Source: Ditylenchus dipsaci (lineage: Eukaryota > Nematoda > Chromadorea > Rhabditida > Anguinidae). Taken from it: DNA of 64,000 nucleotides. The stretch is from NCBI GenBank assembly GCA_004194705.1, contig SADC01000147.1:496001-560000 (forward strand). The letters are read 5' to 3'. The notes under the pieces are model-generated. The model had not been told where the DNA came from. It did not search any database and saw only the letters and a program-made list of their open reading frames with translations. Made by a program: the position numbers and the translations under genes. Positions 55,114 through 64,000 of this stretch are shown here, one piece after another (positions within the stretch are counted from its first letter, which is position 1; every line of letters starts with the position of its first letter).

Positions 55114-58100
55114 TCATTGGGCTTCCTGCTGGTTATGCTGATAGTATCCACCTGCGCGACCTCGACTGCTATTGTTCTGACCACCATAGCGTTGTTGTGG
55201 TTGGTTGTTGTTGTAGCGCTGCTGTTGACCGTATCCACCTCCATTGCCTCCATAGTTGTTGTGGTTATTGCCTGGCGCCATAGCCTCCGCCATTATAGCC
55301 GCCACGTGGTTGCTGGTGATTGCTATAGCGCTGAGCTGGGTAGCTGTTGCTGTATTGTTGGGTCTTTGCTGGGTTGGACCACATAGCCTCGAGAGCCTCT
55401 TCTATAAATTTTCAGTTAGCATATCTCCTCTAATAACTCACAGGTCTAAGGATTTGAAATCGTGTCCTTGGCATTGTGTTTTGACCCTCTTTTGAAGGCT
55501 GCTCTCAGGCAACTTAGCACTCCTTCTGTAGCTCATCTCACTGGCTACAAAATAGTGCTAAGTTGCCTGAGAGCAGTCTTCAAAAAGTGGGGCAAAACAC
55601 AATGCCAAGAACACGATTTCAAGTCCTTAGATCCGGGAGTTATTAGAGAAAATACGGTAAGTTTATCTTGGGTTCATACGCTTGACACACTCCACACCTC
55701 TCCAACACCACCACCCCCCCCCCCCCCCGCATTTGGTCCTGGTCTGTGAATGACTGCAGGGTGGACAAGACCCATATCACAGGGGGACTATGCAAAATTT
55801 TGTTTTGACATTGTATAAAAAAAATTTCTTTGAAAAACTAAGTCATTCTGCATTCACAGAATTTTAGAATTCGGCCCAGACAAAAAAAATAATGCCGTTT
55901 AAAAGTGTTAGAATTTCCTGACTCACCCTGTGACTCGCCCTTAACATACAAACATTCCTGTATGCTTGGGCTTTTGGAAAATTACCCAGACCGCATGTCT
56001 TGTCTCAAAACATTCGAATACCCGTGAATTGGATCTGCTAACAAATTACTAGCAGAACAGCAAGGTATCCCACTGGCTGGGATGCCCTTGTTTTATAAAA
56101 TATTAATCGGACGTATACTTGAGTACGGAGACCACGGGTACTCAGGAACCAGATACTTTGGTTTTTAGATTGTCCACTGGCGTGCTACCCATCCATTCTC
56201 ACTTCTGTATTTTAATACACACAAGTTCGAATAATGAAATAGCAAAAGTTTTTCAATATTTCCAAAAATTTTTAGAATGAAAGTGTACCGATAGTTCATG
56301 GAGCGTACAGCAGAATGACCAAAAGTTTCCTGTTGTCATGCGCTCTTTTTCCAATTAGGACGAGTATTCTTGCTAAATAAATTGACAAATATTATCGGTC
56401 CAATATTTTTTGAATTTAAGTTACCCTTCTTCCTTCTCGAGAGCCTCACAACTAATCGTGTCAAAAAATGAAGTGGTTTGTTGTTAGAATGACTCTCCAT
56501 TGTTATCGCCAACAGGTGAAGGGGATCCACCGTCACTTTCTATAATCTAATAAGGTTATCTACAAGCTGCGCAGGTTTAATAAATTGGTCCAGTGTGTAG
56601 TTCTGCCCACTAAGTAGCAAATTCATAAAATTTCAAATCGCTACATAAGTTATGATTAGGTCCACGAAACTCCCAACCAGCTACAACAAAACTGATTTAT
56701 AAAAATATGAAAAACTGTTAATTTGGTTTAAAAAATTTGGAATTACTGACTGAATTTTTTAGGCGGATAAATTTAAAACCCATTAAAAAAGATTCTTTTG
56801 TTTTTAGTATTATTTAGCGTTTGTTAATTTCTGCCAACCTGCAACTCCAAAAGATCCATCCTTGACCGAACTTTTTTCACTGTCCAAATGCACTTTAGCC
56901 AGAACATCTTCTAGTTCCTCTTGGAACTGTTCATTTGCCTTCTCAAAGTCGTAGTCATTGTCGAACTTGAGTCTGTCCCTAGGAGCTGGGATTCTTGCAC
57001 CCCCTCCTCGAGGACCACCAGACCTCCTCGATTGCCACTAGTGTTGTGGTATTGTGGACGACCCTGGTTTGATTGGAGTAGCCGCCTCCAACACCTCCTC
57101 CTCTATTGCTGTTGTGGTAATTACGGTAGTTTCCTGTGCCTTCAGGTTTGCTTCACCACTTTGCTCTGCAACATGAAAAATTATTTCTTTTTATTAAAGA
57201 CTTAAATTAATATCGAGTGTGCGATGGTAGCGTAGCACCTGGGCCCTAGGCTAGGCCTATTCAGATTAAGCTAAAATCAAAGCGAAAATCAAAGTGGGGC
57301 CCCAACCGTAGAAGTACCGCCGCCTATTATAAATAGGTTTTGTAAAGTCACCGACAAGTTTGGATAGGCCAGTATAACAGACCCAATGTGGAGTGGTGCT
57401 GCCGCAAGAGATAATCGCTTTCGTCATTTGCTAAAAAAAGATTTCTAATAGGTTTTATAGAAAGCTTTTTTAGCAAAGGAAACTGATACTTTCAGTAATA
57501 GGTTTGTCAAGTCATGTAAATTTGTTGGCGATTTCATTGTATGACTCAAATGCTTCTAAGCTCACTTTACCTAACGTAATTTTTTTTCATTGAGACTGAA
57601 GTGATTGAAAATTCCTTGGCGATTCTGTTTTAAGTTACTGCAATATAGTAATGACGCTTTTTGAGCAACGTATTTTGTTAAATTTGATAAATATACTCCA
57701 AGCACTCACCCCAAGCGTTAGTGTGCTCCTGAGATGGAATGGGCCGACTCTGCTGGACTGCAGGTTGCTGGACAGCAGGTTGTTTGGCCACTCCATGACC
57801 GAAACCTCCTGACATTTGCTGTTGTGGTGGTTTGGAGAAACACTCCTGTTGGGTAGAGCTGCTATAGGCTGTTGTTTGTTAACTTGTTGGTATGCTTGGT
57901 TAGAGCCAGATAACGTAGCAGGCGTAGGGGACACCGAAGGAGAGGCTGAATACCTAGTATGAGTCAGATAAAAATTTTTTTGCGAAATCGTAAAGGTCGA
58001 CAATTATTCAGAGCCGAGCTGATCTGGTAATAAAAACGTGGGCTTAAAACATGTCGGTTACGAAAATTATGTTGAACAATTGTGAGACGTTATAAACAGT

Positions 58101-59744
58101 TTGGACTCGTATTGGCTCGTACTTGCTGTACTGAACTTTGTATTTTTCGTCCTAGAAATCTTCTTTTTTCTGAAAAGTTTTAAACTAGATTGCTTCAGAA
58201 CAACCACAGCTATATTTTACAAAAAAATATACTGTGTCGAGATTATAAAAACGTTAAATATTGATATTTTAAGTGCAAGTACGAGCACTCGTCAATATTT
58301 CGTTTTATAATCTCGACACAGGGTATATTTTTTGTAAAAATATAGCTGTGGTTGTTCTGAAGCCATCTAGTTTTAAACTTTTCAGAACAAAGAAGAATTT
58401 CTAGAACGAAAATACAAGTATCACGTACTTTTTGGTTAACTGTAAATAGTGTTTAAACGTCTTCCTAGGGATTTTTATACGCTAACGATATAAAGTTCTT
58501 TCCTAACAATTTCCGTACTAAAAAGTTGTCTTTTCAAAATTGGGTACCAAAGTTGACGGACTGCCTTGGTCCCCGAGGTAAAATATTGGTATTGAGGTAT
58601 CTACCCGTTTTGGTCAACTGGAGCTAGGCAAAAGAGTCTCTATATGCATTTTATGATCAGGAGTATGTCTCGGAATTATGTCTAAGGTAAGTGAGTGCGC
58701 GCATCTCTAAGCTTACCAAGCCCCTGCCCCTCTTCGGGGCGCAGGGGCTTGGTTGCTTGGGTTTGAGATGCGCACACCCACGTACCTTAGACGCAAATCA
58801 CTCGGAGTAACTATGGATGCATAAAAACAATATTATACCAGAGTTTCTTTATGCGGTAGGCCCCAGTATTCAGAACTATGTTCAAATCCTATCTTTTTGG
58901 TATTTTTAAAGATATTCAGGTACCCTTTTTGTTTATCTAGCTTGGGGGACCAAGGCAATTGGTCAAATTATGGTTACCAAATGTTTTTTTGAAACCCTAA
59001 CTTTTTAGTAGGCAAACGTTGTTAAACAACTTCTTGTCGTTTCTAGCGTATAAAAATTACTTAGGACGTTTAAACACTATTCACAGTTGACAAAAGGTGG
59101 CCCCCAGGTAATAAGTGCCTAAGTCAATACCACTTTGGACAATTTTTCATCGCACTCGTCCAGATGATATAATGCTCGTGAGATTATTAAATTCTAGCTC
59201 AAGCGGTGTCTTTTCTAATAATTTCAAAGTTCCATAAAGCTTGCTCTTGTAAATCATCAGGGACTAATCGGTCAGTCACTGATGACTGACTACTAATTAA
59301 AAGGAATTTTCGTGCAATCCTAAGATGAGTGGATTGATAACTTCAACTCACATCCATTGCTCTGAGGCTCCTGTTTTATGCGCTGATGCTGAGTGACCGA
59401 GATAATCGCCGATCGTAGGCCAGGCCACTAACTTCAGGTTGAGGAGGTTTAGCCGTCTCACACACTATCAAATCTTTGATGTCACTCGCCTTGAAGATGA
59501 TATTACTCGTAAGTCTCATCTCTTGCTGGCACTTTGTGAGGAGTTGGACGATCCTCGGTTCCAAACGAGCGAACTGAACAAATAAATTGATAAAAGTGGA
59601 AGAACATTAAAAAAAAACAAAACTCACCTTTAGCCAAAGCAATGGTAGACTCAGTGCTATTTACTGAGTACAGCACTCCCTCATAGCGAATATCCAGTTT
59701 AGAATCAAAGAAATCTTGCTTCCAATATAGGGTGTTTGACTCAT
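55114..59744 (-). CDS. LSM14: LSM14 / RAP55 / Trailer hitch mRNP protein
   Basis: LSM14-family proteins hold translationally repressed mRNA in P-bodies, binding the decapping machinery and eIF4E-binding partners. Exons: 59744-59628, 59573-59352, 57953-57710, 57165-56839, 56539-56425, 55401-55114. Exon 1 starts [13 protein letters not shown] and continues [20 protein letters not shown], the LSm fold. Exon 2 has [11 protein letters not shown] and [10 protein letters not shown]. Exon 3 is Gln/Ser-rich. Exon 4 has RGG repeats and the FDF box ([20 protein letters not shown]). Exon 5 has the FFD box ([17 protein letters not shown]). Exon 6 is a Gly/Tyr/Asn/Gln tail ([15 protein letters not shown], stop). 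The start is preceded by a TTTCAG acceptor at 59757, so there is an upstream non-coding exon. One-base frame errors lie in runs (for example TTGATTCTAAA). Confidence 0.9.
55423..55657. mobile_element. CCGTATTT-type MITE in LSM14 intron
   Basis: CTCCTCTAATAACTC on the left (outermost bases decayed) and ...TATTAGAGAAAATACGG on the right with TA. Inner arms AAATCGTGTCCTTGGCATTG and AAGGCTGCTCTCAGGCAACTTAG pair with their complements. A poly-C tract follows at 55714-55729. Confidence 0.75.
55690..56420. other. LSM14 intron, no further feature
   Basis: C-rich tract then AT-rich sequence; no repeat structure or frame of note. Confidence 0.4.
58125..58432. mobile_element. Near-perfect 300-bp inverted repeat
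   Basis: Arms of about 120 bp (TAGAAATCTTCTTTTTTCTG, TTCAGAACAACCACAGCTAT, GTGTCGAGATTATAAAA at 58150-58250) repeat inverted at 58305-58420 around a 50-bp centre. In LSM14 intron 2. Confidence 0.8.
58440..59092. mobile_element. Foldback element with GC core in LSM14 intron
   Basis: AACTGTAAATAGTGTTTAAA at 58440 and its near-complement ending at 59092; inner arms share TACTAAAAAGTTGTC, CTTGGTCCCCGAGG and the full core (58625-58880, reverse). Same arms as 9440-10530. Confidence 0.8.
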
Positions 59745-59759
59745 TATTGCAGGCAACTG

Positions 59760-60670
59760 AAAAATATTACAAGTGACTGGTTAAAAAGTTGAAAATCAGC
59801 GATTTTTCGCTAGACTGAGCAATGACTTTTTTACAAGTATCAGTCTACTTATAATTTATGCAGAAAAATTTATATGCTACGTACAGCACTTTTTTAATGT
59901 GCGCGTAATTTAAGGACATCAGGTACGTGTTCCCAAGAATATTTTTATCTAACTCAGCGATCCAACAGTATTTTTCAAAAAACACCTATCTATATTTGCG
60001 CTTACAAGAAAAACTATCTGTGAACATGAAATGACAATAATAATAATTTTGATGTTTCCACAACGTTCCGGCTGACAAGCACTACTACAACGACTAAAAG
60101 ACCGTATTGCAGAAGTAAAGCCACAAACAGCTCATCTTTCCAACAACAAGCGCCAATTCAAACCAATATTTGGAGGTGAAAACAACTATCATCAGGGGTA
60201 TTTGGCTTCTGGACCCCTTTTTGGACTCGCATCTTATATTTCTGTGTTTTTGGTTTCTTTTGTGCTCTTGTGTTGTAAATTGACAATTGGGGTTCGGATC
60301 ATGAGCTTGCCGCTTAGCTTGTCTGATTGCCGCTTTTGCTGGATGCAATCAATAAAAAAGGGGAAATAGCCAGTGATTCCTTTACTCAGTTGTTTGTTTT
60401 CGTTTCCGAAAGTTTTGTTTTCGAGGAGTTTTTCCGCATGTGTTTGGACTTGGGTATGAGTTAAAGGTTTTGCGGTTTTAGAATATATTGCTGGCTGGAT
60501 TGGATATAACACAGTGCCTTGAGATCTAGTTATAAAATGTTTGCCTGTGAAGCCCAGCCGAAATTTCACAAAGTGAAACCCCATTTATCTTTTGTTTATA
60601 AGATGCTGAATAAATACCGAAGAAGAAGCACTTGGTTGTCAATTCACAGAGTCTGTAAACAAGAAACGTG
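59760..60670 (-). other. Upstream region of LSM14
   Basis: A minus-strand frame of 116 codons (60584-60234) is rich in Lys, Thr and Gln but shows no domain. A non-coding first exon and promoter of LSM14 are expected here. Confidence 0.3.
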
Positions 60671-60819
60671 TTATCAAATTTATTAGTCACTCTTTATTAG
60701 CTGAACAGTGATACAGTCAAGACTCGATAAACCGGCATCTCCTCAAGTTCATTTCTGCTTAGGACAAAAAATTATCTTTGCTTCCGAAATCTTTTCCAGT
60801 TCTGTTTTGTAATAAGGTC
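60671..60819. repeat. 149-bp direct duplication, copy 1
   Basis: Matches 63158-63305 almost base for base; the differences seen are run lengths (ATAAACC versus ATAACC) and TTTTGTAAT versus TTTGGTAAT. It contains a pogo-like left end (TA|CAGTCAAGACTCGATAA at 60714) and 40 bp of upstream flank. Confidence 0.85.
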
Positions 60820-61269
60820 GCAAATCGCAAGATTTCCGATTGCTCCGTTCCTTTTTAATGACGACATTAGTTTCGCATCAAGACTGTAGTTCTCTATAAT
60901 CTAAAATAATTAGAAATAGGGCGTCAGGCCACTGCATACCACTTGCCTTTATAAAAAAACTGTAGGTGATTAAAAACCAGAATCTTTGGATTTTTGGGAA
61001 AATTCCGGTCTACACATGGTTTAGTCATTTTCTTGTAAACATCAACTATTAGTTTAGTTAGGTAATTTAGCAATTTATCTGCCATCTATCTGTTCCATGC
61101 GCCGAAAGGTTCCCAGTATTTGTATAATTGACAGTCAAAGGTCTTCAACAAATGAGCTACGACTTCAAGTTTTTGAGTAATTACAAAATTGCTGCAATTT
61201 TGTCAGTTTTCGCGCTATGGCTTTAATATATAAAATACAGTTTTTGCTTTTTTCACCATACGATCAATA

Positions 61270-61860
61270 TCCATTGTTTGCTTGAGAGTCAAGAATGTGT
61301 TACTGCTTTTTGCACAGATCTCTTTTTTACCAACGAGCAAAACTTTTACGTAGTCTGCCTCACCCCCAAAAAGGGGTATCCACAACCCCTTTAGGTAAGT
61401 AAGTGTAGACTGCTATCTAGACTACAGGCTTCTTAGACACATTCTTCTTCCTCTGATCAGCCCCTTTTGTGGATATGTGCACATAGGAAGGGACGCAGCT
61501 CTAACACACGGACACACACACTATTCCCTGTTGTTGTCTGTGTGTATTGATGGCAGGCAGGCACGGGTTAGACGGGTAGGCATTGCCTCTCTTCACTTCC
61601 TCTCCCCCTTCTAGTAATACTACTGCTGGATTGTATCCAACGGCCCTTTCGCTAAATGCTTTAAGACTTCTTTGACTGGTATTGGGATCGGGTTTGCAAA
61701 TTGATAGGAGGTAGGTATAAGTGAATATGGTATGAGAGGGTAATGAGAGCGGTAGGTCAGTAGCCCAGGTGGTTGATTTATCGCTCAAGTTCGATTACTT
61801 GAAGTGATCACAGCCATTTTTGTTGAGTTGCTCTTGTTATACTTGTTCTTACTGGGAGCC
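61270..61860. other. GC-richer stretch, no gene named
   Basis: Contains an ACACACGGACACACACAC stretch and a 95-codon minus-strand frame (61788-61501) without a recognisable domain. Confidence 0.25.
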
Positions 61861-61869
61861 TAAAGCGTT

Positions 61870-62860
61870 TTAGTTGTTAAAATTGTACTTTGGCCCGATA
61901 AACCCAAAAGTTATAAACGTAGCCCCTGACTAAATCGACCACATCGCGGTCAATATCAAGAAATTCAGGATCAATTTGTGGACTGCTGTGATATTTGTAA
62001 CTCATCATCCAAAATAAATAAATACCACGTCTTCGTTAACGTTTGTATCTAGCTGTCAGAAAAGTCTTTAAACGACCCCTAAGTGAATAGTGCTTTCTAA
62101 TAGGTTTCAAAATATTAATTATTTTAACAACTACAATAAACTCTTTGTTACGTTTCGGAATCAACATTTTTCGACAACAAAGTATCATAATCGCCAGACT
62201 GATGCTCACATAACCACGTGGTCGTCCTCTGACAAAAATTTGCTCTCATAATAGAATGAGACGTTTTTGCCGCTCACGGCGGAGTAATATTGTGATCTTA
62301 TCTATTTTAAATCCCAAAATTTATGCGATGGGTTTTATAAGCATTTGCTTTCCTGAAAATACCCTTATATGAGTCTGATATTTAGCTTTTTTGGATTATG
62401 GGCCGAGATCAATGATTGCATTTTCTCTGAAAAGTGGATTTAGGTGTTATGGTGGTTGGGTTGGTATTATTAAAGGGTAGAATTATTTTGACGACGAAAC
62501 TGGATTTCCTAAAAAGTGAGTATCTCAAGGTCTTAAAAATAAGTCTTTTTCAAACATGTATGGCCCTGAAAAATTTATATCCAAAGTGATAAGAATAACT
62601 GTATAATAAGCAAACTTACACTTTTGGAACTTATTTAGTTCGTGATGGGGAGACGAAAATTCAATTTCTATGTGAGAAAGTGTTACAAACAACGTTTTTA
62701 GTGTGAGAAAATTACTTAGGAGACATTTAAGGAGCGAGGAAGGCTAATAAGGTTCGAAAATTCGGCCTCGAAAGAGCAATGGCTAACCGTTTGTGTTTTA
62801 TGGACTGAAATCGATCCCACCTGGCGGCATACTATTTACTTTGGCTTCTTCGACCAACTT
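61870..62860. other. No feature recognised
   Basis: AT-rich, short frames only. Confidence 0.35.
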
Positions 62861-62869
62861 TTCGAGGTA

Positions 62870-63120
62870 CCGTATTTTCTCTGATAAGCGCCCCTTCTTT
62901 AATTAGCGCCCCCTAACTTCAAGTGGTCTGAAACTTCTGTTTTCATTAACTTTTAAGCTATGTAAAGAGTGCCTGCCAGGAATTTTAAAAATCTAACAGG
63001 CACTTTTTACAGAGCTCGAAAAGTTAATGAAAACAGAAATTTCAGACCACAGACCACTAAAGTTTGAAAAATTGCCACTCTCTAATAAGCGCCCCGGGGC
63101 GCTTATTAGAGAAAATACGG
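62870..63120. mobile_element. CCGTATTT-type MITE, fully palindromic
   Basis: CCGTATTTTCTCTGATAAGC and ...CTTATTAGAGAAAATACGG are flanked by TA. The arms pair throughout, with GCGCCCC boxes at both ends and TGCCTGCCAGGAATT / AACAGGCA at the tip. Confidence 0.85.
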
Positions 63121-63157
63121 TAACTCGACTTTTTTAGCGCAAGCTTCATAATCATAA

Positions 63158-63305
63158 TTATCAAATTTATTAGTCACTCTTTATTAGCTGAACAGTGATA
63201 CAGTCAAGACTCGATAACCGGCATCTCCTCAAGTTCATTTCTGCTTAGGACAAAAAATTATCTTTGCTTCCGAAATCTTTTCCAGTTCTGTTTGGTAATA
63301 AGGTC
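63158..63305. repeat. 148-bp direct duplication, copy 2
   Basis: See copy 1 at 60671-60819. Same orientation, 2.3 kb apart. Confidence 0.85.
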
Positions 63306-63368
63306 ATATAAATCAGCGACCCTAATTCTCCCCATAAATTAGTCAAACAATCGAAAATAAGTAGCTTT

Positions 63369-63443
63369 CACGAGATGGGATCGAACCTGCACACGATTTT
63401 GGGACAAAAAACACAAACGCTTGTCCATTGCGCCACCGACGCC
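63369..63443 (-). pseudogene. tRNA-Arg-like sequence (tRNA pseudogene or SINE head)
   Basis: On the minus strand it reads GGCGTCGGTGGCGCAATGGA (A box TGGCGCAATGG) and later GCAGGTTCGATCCC (B box). The 3' strand does not pair with the 5' acceptor strand and there is no normal anticodon stem, so it is not a functional tRNA. Confidence 0.5.
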
Positions 63444-63481
63444 GAATTTCCAAATATAAATAGCTTTTCCCCCTACTTTAA

Positions 63482-63716
63482 AGAGCCATGGCCACGCGTT
63501 CTGGACTGCCCCCCGCCAATTCAAATTTTTTCGCCTAATCATTGAACTTCCATACGGATTTTTCAGCTTGGTTTTTAACAAAACAAGTCCTAGAATTAAA
63601 TTTTGGGTTATAGTTGTACTGAAACCAAGTTGAAAAATCGGAGTAATCAGAAGTTCAATGATAAGGAAATTTTTTTTATTGGGGGTACAACCGTTGTCGG
63701 AGACGGCAATGGCCCT
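63482..63716. mobile_element. TTAA-flanked MITE
   Basis: AGAGCCATGGCCACG and ...GGCAATGGCCCT ends are flanked by TTAA (63478-63481, 63717-63720). Inner arms ATCATTGAACTTCCATACGG / AGAAGTTCAATGAT pair. Confidence 0.8.
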
Positions 63717-63720
63717 TTAA

Positions 63721-64000
63721 GTATGATTTTAGAAAAAAATTAAATGCACCATGACCTTTAGGGATAAATTGATCATTTAGTTTTTTTGCTATTTTTCAGG
63801 TTTTTCGTTTATCTTTCATTTCTTTTTACTTTTTTTAAATTAAAAAATGTTTTGAAACATTTATATGTCAATGGTTTGTATTTACATAAAATTTCAAAGT
63901 AAAGAAAGGGTGCAACTGAAGTGCAATATCAAAAGCCTGAATTCCATATTACGGTTTCAATTTTAACTTAGATCTTCATTGTTCTTTTTTTTAATTTTTT
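63721..64000. other. No feature recognised
   Basis: AT-rich end of the window. Confidence 0.4.

Noticed and set aside
55117..55386. Plus-strand hydrophobic open frames that look like membrane proteins
   Set aside because: They are antisense shadows of the Gly/Tyr/Asn/Gln-rich last exon of LSM14.

Overview
The window looks like nuclear DNA from an invertebrate metazoan. It is AT-rich and has spliced genes with short introns (about 48-63 bp) mixed with long ones. Splice acceptors are mostly of the TTTTCAG type, and mobile-element density is very high. I cannot place the organism further. I found no rRNA gene, CRISPR array or intact tRNA gene.

Four host genes can be named from protein signatures. 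(1) A ubiquitin-activating enzyme E1 (UBA1) runs on the + strand from a separate nuclear-localisation-signal exon at 11308 to a stop at 25264, in about 18 coding exons. (2) A small secreted lipocalin lies tail-to-tail with it (25877-26321, minus). (3) A SUZ12-like Polycomb protein (C2H2-like finger plus VEFS box) lies on the minus strand at 33808-36168, probably with further 5' exons up to 38404. (4) An LSM14/RAP55/Trailer-hitch protein (LSm domain, FDF box, FFD box, RGG/GY tail) lies on the minus strand at 55114-59744. A fifth minus-strand gene, which I do not recognise, is represented by exons between 40.3 and 46.3 kb and perhaps 54.6 kb. Almost every break in these genes is a one-base gain or loss in a homopolymer, usually a loss. 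The simplest reading is uncorrected long-read sequence of working genes, not pseudogenes.

The rest is a layered deposit of DNA transposons. It includes: a degenerate autonomous hAT (1981-5847); hAT-type MITEs with 8-bp target duplications (623-735, 17268-18048, 51243-51447); a mariner nested inside a second Tc1/mariner element (48473-51179); pogo-like MITEs (CAGTC...CTCGAT... ends, TA targets); a family of at least nine TA-flanked MITEs with CCGTATTTNCTCTAATA ends; TTAA-flanked MITEs with AGGGCATGCC-like ends; and long foldback elements that carry one shared GC-rich palindromic core between different arms. A further group of Mutator-like elements has ends built from tandem copies of a 12-27 bp CpG-containing motif that differs between elements; two of them show 8-9 bp target duplications.

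Layout: 1-1.4 kb degenerate minisatellite and MITEs; 1.4-6 kb MULE-like coding debris and hAT; 6-11.3 kb repeat arrays and foldbacks; 11.3-25.3 kb UBA1, whose long introns hold nested insertions and whose short introns are clean; 25.9-26.3 kb lipocalin; 26.4-33.3 kb repeats; 33.8-38.4 kb SUZ12-like gene; 38.7-40.2 kb repeats; 40.3-46.3 kb unrecognised gene with pogo and tandem-end elements; 47-47.7 kb MULE fragment; 48.4-54.5 kb nested transposons; 55.1-59.8 kb LSM14; 60-64 kb repeats with a recent 148-bp duplication and a tRNA-derived sequence. The host genes are general housekeeping, chromatin and mRNA-control functions with no sign of acting as a cluster.
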